Assembly: GCF_001971725.1 (NCBI RefSeq)
Contig: NZ_CP019388.1
Location: 2,046,001-2,110,000 of the forward strand
Direction: 5' to 3'
Origin: Winogradskyella sp. J14-2
GTDB taxonomy: Bacteria > Bacteroidota > Bacteroidia > Flavobacteriales > Flavobacteriaceae
DNA: 64,000 nt
Position numbers and translations under genes: made by a program. Position 1 is the stretch's first letter, and each line of letters begins with the position of its first letter. Below the pieces are notes generated by a model that saw nothing but the letters and a program-made list of their open reading frames with translations, made no database searches and was not told the DNA's origin. Positions 9,013 to 17,895 of the stretch are shown in pieces.

Positions 9013-10368
9013 TTGAGTTTATTCAAACACGGAAGATATTCAGGCTATTTAAGACCAATATCCTACTTTATAGATTTAAGCATTATAAATGGCATAGGGT
9101 TCTTGTATTTACTACCAAACCAGAATCCTTTTATTTTTTCGATATTTATATCTATAGGTTGGGTTTTGTTATCTGTTTACTCCAAGTTTTATGAAGTTTA
9201 CAGATACACAAGGCCTGTTAATATACTCTCATTAATCGTTAAACAGTCCGTTTTATTTACACTGTTTGTGTTTGCTTTTTCAGGCTTATACCATGAGTTA
9301 AAGATCTATCCAAAACCAATAGTAAAATACGCGTTACTATCTTTTGTTTTAATAGGTGTTTTAAAGTTTACTGTGTACTATTTGCTTCAAAAGTATAGGG
9401 TTTCCTTTGGTGGTAACTACAGAACTACAGTTATCTTAGGGCTCAATAAAAAAACACTTTCTTTAGAGAATTTTTTTAATAAAAATCCTGAATATGGATA
9501 TCTACACAAAAGAACATTCAACTTTAAGAATAAAGCGCAGACAATAAACGAGTGTTTTGAGTACATTTTAAACGAAACTATAGACGAGATATACTGTTCT
9601 ATATCAGAGCTCACAAATTCACAAATTGCAGACATTGTAGATTTTGCAGATAATAATCTAAAAATTTTAAAGTTTATTCCAGATAGTAAGGAGATTTATT
9701 CTAAAAAACTTAGATACGAGTACTACGATTATATTCCTGTACTTACTTTGCGTAATATTCCATTAGAGGATTCGGCCAATATGCTTATAAAGCGATCGTT
9801 TGATATACTATTTTCTAGTATAGTTATAGTATTTATATTGTCTTGGCTAACACCTATTATTGCCATACTTATAAAATTAGAATCTAAAGGACCAGTATTC
9901 TTCAAGCAATCTAGAAATGGATTTAACTATAAGGAGTTTGATTGTTATAAATTCAGGTCAATGACGCCTAATAAAACGGCACATCTGCATCAAGCCACAA
10001 GAGGAGACCAACGTGTTACTAAAGTCGGAAGATTTATCAGAAAAACAAGCATAGACGAACTACCTCAATTTTTTAATGTATTATTTGGAGACATGTCGGT
10101 TGTTGGACCAAGACCACATATGGTGAGTCACACCAACATGTATGCAAAGAAGATAGATAAATTTATGGTAAGGCATTTTGTAAAACCAGGAATTACTGGC
10201 CTGGCTCAAGTAAGTGGCTTTAGAGGTGAAGTAGAGTCAGATAAAGATATTATTGGAAGAGTAAAATACGATATCTTTTACATCGAGAACTGGTCTATAC
10301 TGCTAGATTTAAAAATCATAGCTCAAACCTTTATAAATGCTGTAAAAGGGGAAGATAAGGCCTACTAG
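9013..10368 (+). CDS. Undecaprenyl-phosphate sugar-1-phosphate transferase (priming glycosyltransferase)
   Basis: A 451-residue polytopic enzyme of the WcaJ/WbaP type that starts repeat-unit synthesis by moving a sugar-1-phosphate from a nucleotide sugar to undecaprenyl phosphate. About four N-terminal helices (residues 15-125) are followed by a nucleotide-fold middle domain and, from residue 259, the bacterial sugar transferase domain: KRSFDILFSS, a helix, KLESKGPVFFKQ, YKFRSM, RKTSIDELPQ and GDMSVVGPRP. All conserved blocks are present. The start is TTG because an in-frame stop lies two codons upstream and no ATG occurs in the first 70 codons. It meets the next gene tail to tail with a 4-base overlap. 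Confidence 0.9.
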   Translation: MSLFKHGRYSGYLRPISYFIDLSIINGIGFLYLLPNQNPFIFSIFISIGWVLLSVYSKFYEVYRYTRPVNILSLIVKQSVLFTLFVFAFSGLYHELKIYPKPIVKYALLSFVLIGVLKFTVYYLLQKYRVSFGGNYRTTVILGLNKKTLSLENFFNKNPEYGYLHKRTFNFKNKAQTINECFEYILNETIDEIYCSISELTNSQIADIVDFADNNLKILKFIPDSKEIYSKKLRYEYYDYIPVLTLRNIPLEDSANMLIKRSFDILFSSIVIVFILSWLTPIIAILIKLESKGPVFFKQSRNGFNYKEFDCYKFRSMTPNKTAHLHQATRGDQRVTKVGRFIRKTSIDELPQFFNVLFGDMSVVGPRPHMVSHTNMYAKKIDKFMVRHFVKPGITGLAQVSGFRGEVESDKDIIGRVKYDIFYIENWSILLDLKIIAQTFINAVKGEDKAY

Positions 10369-11525
10369 AGCTTTTTTTTAAGCAACGATAGCTGTTTTCT
10401 AAAATCGAAATTTTTATAAGCTGTTTGTTGAATCTTTTGTTTTAAACCAACATCCAGTTTTTCTTTTTTTATAGATTTTATTGTTGAATTTAGATCATTA
10501 TAATCACCAGCTCTAGCAACCCAACCTAGGTCGTGCTCATTAATGACATCTTCACCTTCACCTCCACCAAAATAAAGCATAGGTAAGCCTAATTTAGCGT
10601 ATTCAAATATTTTTGAAGGTACAGAGCCATAGATTCTATGTAATAGCGGAATTACCACGATATCGTACTTTTTAAGCTCGCTATGAAGCTCGGCTCTCTC
10701 AACCCTTCCATAAAAGTGTATAGGTAGGTCCTTATTATTTTCGATAAAAGTTTTGATGTCGTTTTCTTCAACACCAGAGCCATATATGTGTAGTTCTATA
10801 GTGTTATAATCAAGTTCTTTACAAAGCTTTAGAATACCTTGTGCCACACCCAAAAGACCAGCATATACAATCTTTAGAGTATTACTTTCTAAGAAAGTTT
10901 CAGTAATGTCTTGTCGGTTGATATTTGGATAGTTTCTATAAAGAAACAATTGCGGTTTTGAGGTAATCTTACCTACATGAGTTAAGATCTCGTTACTCTG
11001 TCCTAAAACCAAATCAGCAGCTTTGTAATTAAAATGTTCTAGTTTTTGAAGCATTTTATAACCAAACCCTTGTTTTAAAGCGCCAAGTTCAAAACCAGCA
11101 CTAGGCCAAAGGTCACTAACGTTTAAGATGAGTTTTCGTTTTTTAGACCGTAAAAAAAACATACAAGTAAAAGCAACCAAGAGCGGCGGAGATTGCACAA
11201 TGACTTTATCCGGAATTTTATGCCACATAAAAAACCACACCAAACTCATACTGTAAGATAGCATAGCAAATAAACGCACAAACTTGTTTTTAGATTTACT
11301 AGCATATATCCAAAGCCTAACAATAGTGATATTATTCTCACGAGATTTCACTTTGAATTTGCCCTTGTAAGCATCAAAAATTTTACCAGTAGGATAATTT
11401 GGTAAAGGGGTTACCACAGTAACATTATAGTCAGATTGTAAGCCTTCAGCTAAATGAAAAATACGGTTAGAAGCAGCACCAATTTCTGGTGGAAAATAAC
11501 TCGTTATTATCATTATGTTTTTCAT
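10365..11525 (-). CDS. Family 4 glycosyltransferase
   Basis: A 386-residue GT-B glycosyltransferase. The N-terminus TSYFPPEIGAASNR has the FPPE-G motif of the WcaI/WbuB-like group, and the C-terminal half carries YGSVPSKIFEYAKLGLPML, a form of the donor-binding motif seen in this family. A hydrophobic segment near residues 85-105 may associate with the membrane. It is read opposite to the priming enzyme and lies four bases downstream of the CapK-like gene, so the two are probably one transcript. It likely adds a sugar to the same surface glycan; donor and linkage are unknown. Confidence 0.87.
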   Translation of the reverse strand: MKNIMIITSYFPPEIGAASNRIFHLAEGLQSDYNVTVVTPLPNYPTGKIFDAYKGKFKVKSRENNITIVRLWIYASKSKNKFVRLFAMLSYSMSLVWFFMWHKIPDKVIVQSPPLLVAFTCMFFLRSKKRKLILNVSDLWPSAGFELGALKQGFGYKMLQKLEHFNYKAADLVLGQSNEILTHVGKITSKPQLFLYRNYPNINRQDITETFLESNTLKIVYAGLLGVAQGILKLCKELDYNTIELHIYGSGVEENDIKTFIENNKDLPIHFYGRVERAELHSELKKYDIVVIPLLHRIYGSVPSKIFEYAKLGLPMLYFGGGEGEDVINEHDLGWVARAGDYNDLNSTIKSIKKEKLDVGLKQKIQQTAYKNFDFRKQLSLLKKKL

Positions 11526-11529
11526 TGGC

Positions 11530-12840
11530 TTAATTTATGAACGATGTAAACTGTTTTAGTTTCCCTGATTTAGAACGATCTAGTTTTGCAACACGATCAA
11601 AAGTAATAGAAATTCCTGGCTCTAAATATTGAACCATCGCCTTTCTAATAGTTTCTTCTTCACTCAATAGGAGTTTAGTTTTACTCACATATGTTATCTT
11701 AAAAACATCTAACTGTAATTGCTCTATAACAAACTCGGATACGTTTCCATCGTTTTCAATAACGCTTTTGGTAATGTAGTAAAAGGTAAGTCCAGCTGCA
11801 GTTTTTCCGCTTGGTAAATGTGCAATATCGTTAGTACGACCTATTAATTGTTTTAAAATAGGCTTTTTTAAGGTGCTGTTTTCATCTAAAATCCCTATGT
11901 CTCCAATATCATATCGAATAAAGGGATGCGCTTTATTGTAAAGCGAGGTAATTACAATGCGCCCTTCTTGCCCATAAGGCAGTATATTGTCATTGTCATC
12001 TAAAATTTCAACATACAGCGTTTCGCTATTAACCTGCCATTGATCTTCGGTATTCTGAAAAGCGATGAGGTCTAATTCAGACGCTCCATACTCGTTTACA
12101 ATCGGTAGTCCAAACTGTGTTTCTAATAGTGTTTTGTCATTATCAAAAAGCATTTCAGAAGTAACGATGCAGACTTTTAAAGTAGGACAAACAGTTTTTA
12201 AAACAATATCTTTTCTTTTAAGGAATTTGGCAAATTGTACTATAGAACTTGTGTAGCCATTGATATAGTCAAAAGATGTAGATTGAAACTTTGCTAATAC
12301 GTTTTTAAAAGCGTTATCACTCAAATCAAAAACCGAAAACCGATAGCGATGACTAAACCAATCTTTTAATCGTTCTTTATAATAGCCTTTTTTATCCAGA
12401 GGAATCCCGTAAAATCGAGCTTGTTTAGAGGTGTTAAAGTCAATACCAAACCACCCAAAACGATTCATTATTTCAGCCCAAGTAAGTGCATGGCACCATT
12501 TGTCTTTTGCAAAAATAAAAGGATCTCCAGAGCTGCCAGAGGTTTTGTTTACATACACAGAATTTGCCGTATAGCCATCACTTAAGCGTTGCTCTAAGGG
12601 TTGCTGTAAATGACGCTTGGTCATAACAGGTAAGGACTCCCAATTGTTAATATTAGCCGTCTTGCTAAACGATTTATAGAACTTGTTATTTTCTGTATGA
12701 AAGGATACAATTTCTCGCCGCTTAGTCTTTAAATAGACCTTAAATTCATCATTATTGAGTATTTGAATATTTTGCAAAGCAGATTTAGCCTTGGTAATAT
12801 CAAAGCCATTAAGTTTTAAGGAAAAATTGAATAGTTGCAA
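11530..12840 (-). CDS. CapK / phenylacetate-CoA ligase-like adenylating enzyme
   Basis: A 436-residue member of the acyl-adenylate superfamily, CapK/PaaK branch. TSGSSGDP (about residue 99) is the ATP-binding loop, YGASE lies at the adenylate site and FIRYDIGDIG matches the next core motif. Members in polysaccharide loci are often annotated as coenzyme F390 synthetase-like and are thought to activate a carboxylic acid, though few have been tested. The start is TTG; an in-frame stop lies two codons upstream. No acyl carrier protein or aminotransferase is visible next to it, so its acid and acceptor are unknown. It probably shares a transcript with the glycosyltransferase that follows. Confidence 0.82.
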   Translation of the reverse strand: MQLFNFSLKLNGFDITKAKSALQNIQILNNDEFKVYLKTKRREIVSFHTENNKFYKSFSKTANINNWESLPVMTKRHLQQPLEQRLSDGYTANSVYVNKTSGSSGDPFIFAKDKWCHALTWAEIMNRFGWFGIDFNTSKQARFYGIPLDKKGYYKERLKDWFSHRYRFSVFDLSDNAFKNVLAKFQSTSFDYINGYTSSIVQFAKFLKRKDIVLKTVCPTLKVCIVTSEMLFDNDKTLLETQFGLPIVNEYGASELDLIAFQNTEDQWQVNSETLYVEILDDNDNILPYGQEGRIVITSLYNKAHPFIRYDIGDIGILDENSTLKKPILKQLIGRTNDIAHLPSGKTAAGLTFYYITKSVIENDGNVSEFVIEQLQLDVFKITYVSKTKLLLSEEETIRKAMVQYLEPGISITFDRVAKLDRSKSGKLKQFTSFIN

Positions 12841-12899
12841 GATCTAAAATGAGCAATAAGGTTTATGTAAATTAATTGTTTTTTCATCGTAAAACCAAT

Positions 12900-12907
12900 T
12901 ATTTTTG
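12900..12907 (+). promoter_or_regulatory. Promoter -7 box for purD
   Basis: TATTTTTG, with a TTG at 12876-12878 placed 21 bases upstream as a -33 element. It lies 18 bases before the purD ATG, predicting a leader of roughly 10-12 bases. Confidence 0.6.
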
Positions 12908-12925
12908 CGCAAACAAAACACAATC

Positions 12926-14197
12926 ATGAATATTTTAGTCTTAGGGTCTGGCGGAAGAGAACATACATTTGCATGGAAAATTACGCAAAGTAGCAAGTGC
13001 ACTAACCTTTACGTTGCACCAGGAAACTCAGGCACAAGTGCCATAGCAACTAATTTAGACCTTTCGGTTACCGATTTTAAAGGCATTAAAGATGCCGTAC
13101 TAGCTAATAATATAGAATTGGTTGTTGTTGGGCCAGAAGACCCTTTGGTACAAGGTATACACGACTTTTTTCTAGAAGACGAAGCAATAAAAAATGTGGC
13201 TGTAATTGGCCCTCAAAAAGCAGCCGCAGCGTTAGAAGGATCGAAAGAATTTGCCAAAGAGTTTATGTCGCGACATAATATTCCTACAGCAGCTTACCAG
13301 AGCTTTACCAAAGATAATGTAGAAGAAGGCTATAAATTTTTAGAAACTCTAGAGGCTCCGTACGTTTTAAAAGCAGATGGGTTAGCAGCAGGAAAAGGTG
13401 TTTTAATTCTTAATGATTTAGAAGAAGCAAAAACCGAATTAAAACATATGCTCGTTGATGCCAAATTTGGTAACGCAAGTACTAAAGTGGTTATTGAAGA
13501 GTTTTTAGATGGTATTGAGTTAAGTTGTTTTGTGCTTACAGATGGGAAGGATTACAAAATACTGCCAACGGCAAAAGATTATAAAAGAATCGGAGAAGGT
13601 GATACAGGATTAAACACTGGAGGCATGGGTGCTGTGTCTCCCGTGCCATTTGCTACGGATGAATTTTTAAATAAAATTGAAAATAAAATTGTTAAACCAA
13701 CAGTTGATGGTTTACAGAAAGACAATTTACCATATGTAGGTTTCATTTTTATAGGATTGATTAAAGTAGGCAACGATCCAAAAGTCATTGAGTATAACGT
13801 AAGAATGGGAGACCCTGAAACTGAAGTGGTTTTACCAAGATTAAAATCAGATATAGTTGAAATTTTTATTGCCATGGCAAACGGTTCACTGTCCGATGTG
13901 TCTATAGATATCGACGAGCGTGCCGCAACAACAATTATGCTAGTATCTGGTGGATATCCTGAAGCTTATGAAAAGGGTAAGGAAATTACAGGACTAGAAA
14001 AGATTGAAGACGCTATCTTATTTCATGCAGGAGCAAAAGATACAGATGGTAAAGTGGTAACTTCTGGTGGTCGTGTTATGGCTGTAACATCTTATGGAAA
14101 CACGTACCAAGAAGCCATAAAAAAATCTTATCAAAATATAGAAAAACTACATTTTGATAAGATGTATTATCGTAAAGATATTGGATTCGATTTATAA
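12926..14197 (+). CDS. purD: Phosphoribosylamine-glycine ligase
   Basis: A 423-residue ATP-grasp enzyme that makes glycinamide ribonucleotide in step two of purine synthesis. It opens with MNILVLGSGGREHTFAWK, the PurD signature, and has LKADGLAAGKGV for ATP binding, GMGAVSP, and YNVRMGDPETEVVLPR near the active site. Length is normal. A frame extension to 12905 reaches into the promoter box, so the ATG at 12926 is chosen. No other purine gene is adjacent. The stop overlaps the end of the convergent small gene by 6 bases. Confidence 0.97.
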   Translation: MNILVLGSGGREHTFAWKITQSSKCTNLYVAPGNSGTSAIATNLDLSVTDFKGIKDAVLANNIELVVVGPEDPLVQGIHDFFLEDEAIKNVAVIGPQKAAAALEGSKEFAKEFMSRHNIPTAAYQSFTKDNVEEGYKFLETLEAPYVLKADGLAAGKGVLILNDLEEAKTELKHMLVDAKFGNASTKVVIEEFLDGIELSCFVLTDGKDYKILPTAKDYKRIGEGDTGLNTGGMGAVSPVPFATDEFLNKIENKIVKPTVDGLQKDNLPYVGFIFIGLIKVGNDPKVIEYNVRMGDPETEVVLPRLKSDIVEIFIAMANGSLSDVSIDIDERAATTIMLVSGGYPEAYEKGKEITGLEKIEDAILFHAGAKDTDGKVVTSGGRVMAVTSYGNTYQEAIKKSYQNIEKLHFDKMYYRKDIGFDL

Positions 14198-14419
14198 ATA
14201 AGAGTGAGAAGTAATACTCTTGTCCTCTTCGTTGTTAGCGTTGTATTTTGCTAATTGCTTCATCCAATAAACAAATGCAACAAAACCAATAGCCATAAAA
14301 AACCAAGACATAATGTTTGCGGCAAACCAAGAAGAAAGCTCTAATTCTCTTAAATAATCTAATGGTGCAAACAATACATTAACAAATAAATCTTGTATTG
14401 CGTAAAAGAAATCCTTCAT
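14192..14419 (-). CDS. Small membrane protein, DUF6341-like
   Basis: A 75-residue protein with one clear hydrophobic helix (about residues 36-54) and the conserved-looking segment FYAIQDLFVNVLF at its start, followed by LRELELSSWF. I recognise it from memory as the short family found between purD and the DUF6427 gene in Flavobacteriaceae (DUF6341). Its function is unknown. It is convergent with purD, overlapping by 6 bases, and divergent from the DUF6427 gene. Confidence 0.75.
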   Translation of the reverse strand: MKDFFYAIQDLFVNVLFAPLDYLRELELSSWFAANIMSWFFMAIGFVAFVYWMKQLAKYNANNEEDKSITSHSYL

Positions 14420-14470
14420 AACTTTATAAATTTACTCGGCTAGCGAGATTTAAATTATATTTATACTCAC

Positions 14471-14513
14471 ATCCAATTTAGCTTTGCTAAATAGCTAAAA
14501 CATCTAATTGGAT
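14471..14513. repeat. Inverted repeat in the DUF6341/DUF6427 gap
   Basis: Arms ATCCAATT (14471-14478) and AATTGGAT (14506-14513) are perfect complements; TTTAGC/GCTAAA forms a second small hairpin inside. It lies between two divergent starts, so it could be an operator or an RNA hairpin in the leader of the downstream gene. Nothing in it identifies a regulator. Confidence 0.45.
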
Positions 14514-14535
14514 AACAAAAATACAAAAACAGTAA

Positions 14536-15453
14536 ATGATTACAAGCATTTTTAGTAAATCTAAGCCCATAAACTTTATAATGGTTGCAGGTTTTGTGGT
14601 TGTACTCTTTATCACTTCTAATTTTACCGTACTTTTTACAGATATAAATTTAATTTTAAAGGCTTTAAGTAGACTGGTTATTACTGTTTTTTTTATTTTT
14701 CTTTTAGATTTTATTATTTCAAAAAATAATCTTACCAAGAAAAATAGTTATGCCATAATGACTTTTGGTTTGTTGTTTGGTATGTTCCCAGAGGCGTTAA
14801 AAAATTCAGATCTATTGCTTGCTAATCTATTTATATTATTAGCCTTAAGACGCCTAATTAGTTTACAAACCAATCTGCATATTAAGAAAAAGCTTTTTGA
14901 TGCTGGGTTTTGGATTATGATTGCAGCACTATTTTATTTCTGGGCCATTTTATTTTTCGCCGTTGTCATAGTAGCTTTAATTTACCACTCTAAAAACAAC
15001 TTAAAAAATGTAATTATTCCTTTTGTTGGTGTCGCTACAGTAATCTTATTATTAGTTGCCTATAATATTATTGTATATGATATGTATATAAGACCAACTA
15101 ATTTTAGCCGTTTTGCAAGTGTTGATTACGCTGTATATAATAACAAAGCTTTTATTTTAAAGTTTACAGTTCTATTTACGTCTTTTGTATGGATACTGAT
15201 CTACTTCTTTAGAAGTATACAAGACAAAAACAAAAAATTGAAGCCCTCTCTTTTTCTTATTGCTTGGTCTTCTATTATTGCTATTCTAATCGCTATAATT
15301 GCGCCTCTTAAGGACGGGAGTGAATTTATCTTTTTATTTGCACCATTTTCTGTAATTATGGCAAATTATATCGAAGTTGTTTCAGAAAAATGGTTCAAAG
15401 AAGTTTTCATTTCGTTACTAATAATAACACCTGTCATTAGTTTATTGCTGTAA
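14536..15453 (+). CDS. DUF6427 family integral membrane protein
   Basis: A 305-residue protein with about eight predicted membrane helices. The start ITSIFSKSKPINFIMV, the motif MFPEALKNSDLLLANLFILLALRRL in the middle, shown here only in part, and FAPFSVIMANYIE near the end match what I know of the flavobacterial DUF6427 family. Its role is unknown; conserved adjacency to upp suggests a link to envelope or nucleobase metabolism, but that is inference. It ends 12 bases inside the convergent upp gene. Confidence 0.75.
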   Translation: MITSIFSKSKPINFIMVAGFVVVLFITSNFTVLFTDINLILKALSRLVITVFFIFLLDFIISKNNLTKKNSYAIMTFGLLFGMFPEALKNSDLLLANLFILLALRRLISLQTNLHIKKKLFDAGFWIMIAALFYFWAILFFAVVIVALIYHSKNNLKNVIIPFVGVATVILLLVAYNIIVYDMYIRPTNFSRFASVDYAVYNNKAFILKFTVLFTSFVWILIYFFRSIQDKNKKLKPSLFLIAWSSIIAILIAIIAPLKDGSEFIFLFAPFSVIMANYIEVVSEKWFKEVFISLLIITPVISLLL

Positions 15454-16101
15454 TTTATTACCAAAAGCTAAGTCTCCAGCATCACCCAAACCAGGTACAA
15501 TGTAACCTTTCTCGTTTAGTGTATCATCGATATCTGCAATCCATAGATGGGCCTTTGCGTTAAAATGTCTAGAAACAAATTCAACACCTTCTTGCGCACC
15601 AATAACACTTACCAAATGAACATCCTTAGGTGTGCCAAAGGGTTTAAGCGCTTCGTAAGTAGCTACCATGGATTGTCCCGTAGCTAACATAGGATCTGCA
15701 AGGATTAAGGTTTTGTCTTCAAGGCTTGGGCAAGCTAAATATTCAACAATAATTTCAAAACTTTCAGGATTGTGTTTGTGGTGTCTGTATGCAGAAATAA
15801 ATGCGTTTTCTGCTGCATCAAAGTAATTTAATAAACCACTATGCAGAGGAACTCCTGCTCTTAAGATTGAGCATAATACAATATTATTTTTATATAAACT
15901 TGTATTGTGGTTGCCTAAAGGGGTTGCTGTCTTGTGTGCTTCAAAATGAAGTGATTTGCTTAATTCATAACCTAAAATTTCACCTATACGCTCTATATTT
16001 CTTCTAAAACGCATACTGTCTTTTTGAACATTAACCGCTCTAATTTCAGACATAAAAGTATTTAAAATTGAAGGCGTTTCAGAAAGGTTATGAATTTGCA
16101 T
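15442..16101 (-). CDS. upp: Uracil phosphoribosyltransferase
   Basis: A 219-residue pyrimidine-salvage enzyme that converts uracil and PRPP to UMP. The PRPP loop DPMLATGQSM lies near residues 135-144, and ILRAGVPLHSGLL and the C-terminal IADIDDTLNEKGYIVPGLGDAGD hold uracil-site features (quoted here in short form). Flavobacterial Upp proteins are a slightly diverged group, and this fits that group in length. It is convergent with the DUF6427 gene, overlapping by 12 bases, and divergent from the DUF4254 gene. Confidence 0.95.
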   Translation of the reverse strand: MQIHNLSETPSILNTFMSEIRAVNVQKDSMRFRRNIERIGEILGYELSKSLHFEAHKTATPLGNHNTSLYKNNIVLCSILRAGVPLHSGLLNYFDAAENAFISAYRHHKHNPESFEIIVEYLACPSLEDKTLILADPMLATGQSMVATYEALKPFGTPKDVHLVSVIGAQEGVEFVSRHFNAKAHLWIADIDDTLNEKGYIVPGLGDAGDLAFGNKLQQ

Positions 16102-16143
16102 AATGATGTCTTTTGCTTAAATGGCTAAGTTAATAATTCAAAG

Positions 16144-16151
16144 TATATTTG
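16144..16151 (+). promoter_or_regulatory. Promoter -7 box for the DUF4254 gene
   Basis: TATATTTG fits TAnnTTTG and lies 24 bases before the ATG at 16176. An upstream TTTG at 16112-16115 is somewhat far for a -33 element. Confidence 0.55.
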
Positions 16152-16175
16152 CATATTCAAATCAAATTATTCCAT

Positions 16176-16784
16176 ATGTTTTCAGATAAAGCAAACAGTA
16201 TTTTTCAAGATGTAATTAAAACCTATAAAGTTTTAAATACCGTAGATCAACCATTTACAAACAAGTATGATAAAAATGAAGATCTTATTGCACATTTACT
16301 ATACAGAAAATGTTGGATAGATACTGTACAATGGGCTTACGAAGATATTATTAGAGACCCAAATATTGATCCTGTTGCGGCATTAAAATTAAAACGTATG
16401 ATTGATGCTTCTAACCAAGACAGAACAGATACTGTTGAATACATTGATAGTTATTTTCTAGATAAATATAAAGATGTCGAGGTAAAGCCAGATGCTAAGA
16501 TTAATTCTGAAAGTCCTGCTTGGGCTATAGACAGACTTTCTATTTTGGCATTGAAAATCTATCATATGCACTTAGAGACTGTGAGAGAAGACGCTACCGA
16601 AGCTCATAAAGCAGCCTGCCAAAAGAAATTAGATGTTTTACTAGAACAACGTAAAGATCTTAGCACTGCAATTGACGATTTACTAAACGATATCGCCAAC
16701 GGAGATAAATACATGAAAGTTTATAAACAAATGAAAATGTATAACGACGATGAGCTTAATCCTGTTTTAAGAGGGCAAAAATAA
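16176..16784 (+). CDS. DUF4254 domain protein
   Basis: A soluble, mostly helical protein of 202 residues from the ATG at 16176; an upstream TTG at 16149 falls in the promoter box and is rejected. The core NEDLIAHLLYRKCWIDTVQW followed by EDIIRDP and ALKLKRMIDASNQDR is the DUF4254 signature (first block given at its maximum quoted length). The biochemical role is unknown. It sits directly before a family 9 glycosyltransferase, an arrangement common in Bacteroidota, so a part in lipopolysaccharide assembly is plausible but unproven. Confidence 0.85.
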   Translation: MFSDKANSIFQDVIKTYKVLNTVDQPFTNKYDKNEDLIAHLLYRKCWIDTVQWAYEDIIRDPNIDPVAALKLKRMIDASNQDRTDTVEYIDSYFLDKYKDVEVKPDAKINSESPAWAIDRLSILALKIYHMHLETVREDATEAHKAACQKKLDVLLEQRKDLSTAIDDLLNDIANGDKYMKVYKQMKMYNDDELNPVLRGQK

Positions 16785-16787
16785 GCC

Positions 16788-16814
16788 GTCATCCTGAACG
16801 TGTTTTAGGATCTC
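16788..16814. repeat. Short interspersed repeat of the GTCATCC...AGGATCT type
   Basis: The gap between the DUF4254 gene and the family 9 glycosyltransferase holds GTCATCCTGAAC ... TTTTAGGATCTC, with ATCCT/AGGAT arms. Related units occur at 36554-36580, 38784-38823 and 40386-40412, all between genes, which marks it as one member of a dispersed small-repeat family. Confidence 0.6.
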
Positions 16815-16827
16815 TTTTCTGAAATTA

Positions 16828-17850
16828 ATGTCAGCAGCTAAACACATACTCGTCATAAGATTTTCGGCAATGGGAGACGTTGCTATGATGGTACCTGTGT
16901 TGCGTACATTAACCTCACAACATCCGCAAGTAAAAGTAACCGTTGTTACCAGAGCGTTTTTTAAACCTTTATTTGAAAACCTACCAAACGTTGAGGTTTT
17001 TACCGCAGACCTTAAAGGCAAATACAAAGGTGTTTTAGGACTTTATAAGCTGTCAAAAGAACTTAGAACGTTAGGTTTTGATGTTGTTGCTGATCTTCAT
17101 AACGTTTTACGAAGTAAAATTTTGAAGCTGTTTTTCTTCGGAAAAATAGTGATTCAGATTGATAAAGGCAGAGCAGATAAGAAGGCTTTAGTTTCTGGTG
17201 AAGCAGTAAGACAACTAAAAACTACACATCAACGTTATGCAGATGTGTTTAAAGCATTAGGCTTTCCAGTTGATTTATCACAGCCAAAATTTCCAAAAGC
17301 AAAACCTTTATCCAAAACAGTTTTAGATTTAGGTATTAGCAGCAATGAAACTTTAATAGGTATTGCACCATTTGCAGCTTACGAAAGTAAAACGTATCCG
17401 CTTGAAAACATGGAGGCCGTTATTTCAGAATTATCTAAAGAGTACAAGGTTATCTTATTTGGAGGTGGTGTTAAAGAAATAGAAATACTTAATGACATTG
17501 AGGCTAAGTATAATAATGTAGTTTCTGTTGCAGGAAAAATGTCGTTTGATGAAGAGTTGGAGTTAATTTCAAATTTAGAATTAATGCTTGCCATGGATTC
17601 TGGTAATGGCCATTTAGCCGCTATGTTTGGTGTAAAAGTGATTACGATTTGGGGAGTTACCCATCCTTTTGCTGGTTTTGTGCCTTTTAATCAACCTAAA
17701 GATTTTCAGCTTACAGCAGATCGCAGTCAATACCCAAAAATACCAACATCTATTTACGGTAACAACTATCCTGAAGGCTATAAAAACGTAGCAGGAAGCA
17801 TTGCTGTAACAACTATTATTTCAAAAATAAAGTCTGTAATATCTGCCTAA
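16828..17850 (+). CDS. Family 9 glycosyltransferase (heptosyltransferase-like)
   Basis: A 340-residue GT9 enzyme of the ADP-heptose:LPS heptosyltransferase superfamily. ILVIRFSAMGDVAMMVPVLR at the N-terminus holds the family motif, and AMDSGNGHLAAMFGVKVITIWG near residues 252-275 (quoted only in short form) is the donor-binding region. It acts in the cytoplasm, adding a sugar to the lipid A-core or another lipid-linked glycan. It follows the DUF4254 gene after 43 bases that carry an interspersed repeat. The exact sugar is unknown, since Bacteroidota cores often lack heptose. Confidence 0.88.
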   Translation: MSAAKHILVIRFSAMGDVAMMVPVLRTLTSQHPQVKVTVVTRAFFKPLFENLPNVEVFTADLKGKYKGVLGLYKLSKELRTLGFDVVADLHNVLRSKILKLFFFGKIVIQIDKGRADKKALVSGEAVRQLKTTHQRYADVFKALGFPVDLSQPKFPKAKPLSKTVLDLGISSNETLIGIAPFAAYESKTYPLENMEAVISELSKEYKVILFGGGVKEIEILNDIEAKYNNVVSVAGKMSFDEELELISNLELMLAMDSGNGHLAAMFGVKVITIWGVTHPFAGFVPFNQPKDFQLTADRSQYPKIPTSIYGNNYPEGYKNVAGSIAVTTIISKIKSVISA

Positions 17851-17895
17851 GCAAGAGTCTAATAGTCTACTGATCTAAAAATCTAAGCATCTAGT

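Noticed and set aside
12905..12925. Upstream extension of purD
   Set aside because: Starts at a TTG inside the TATTTTTG promoter box; the PurD N-terminus begins at 12926.
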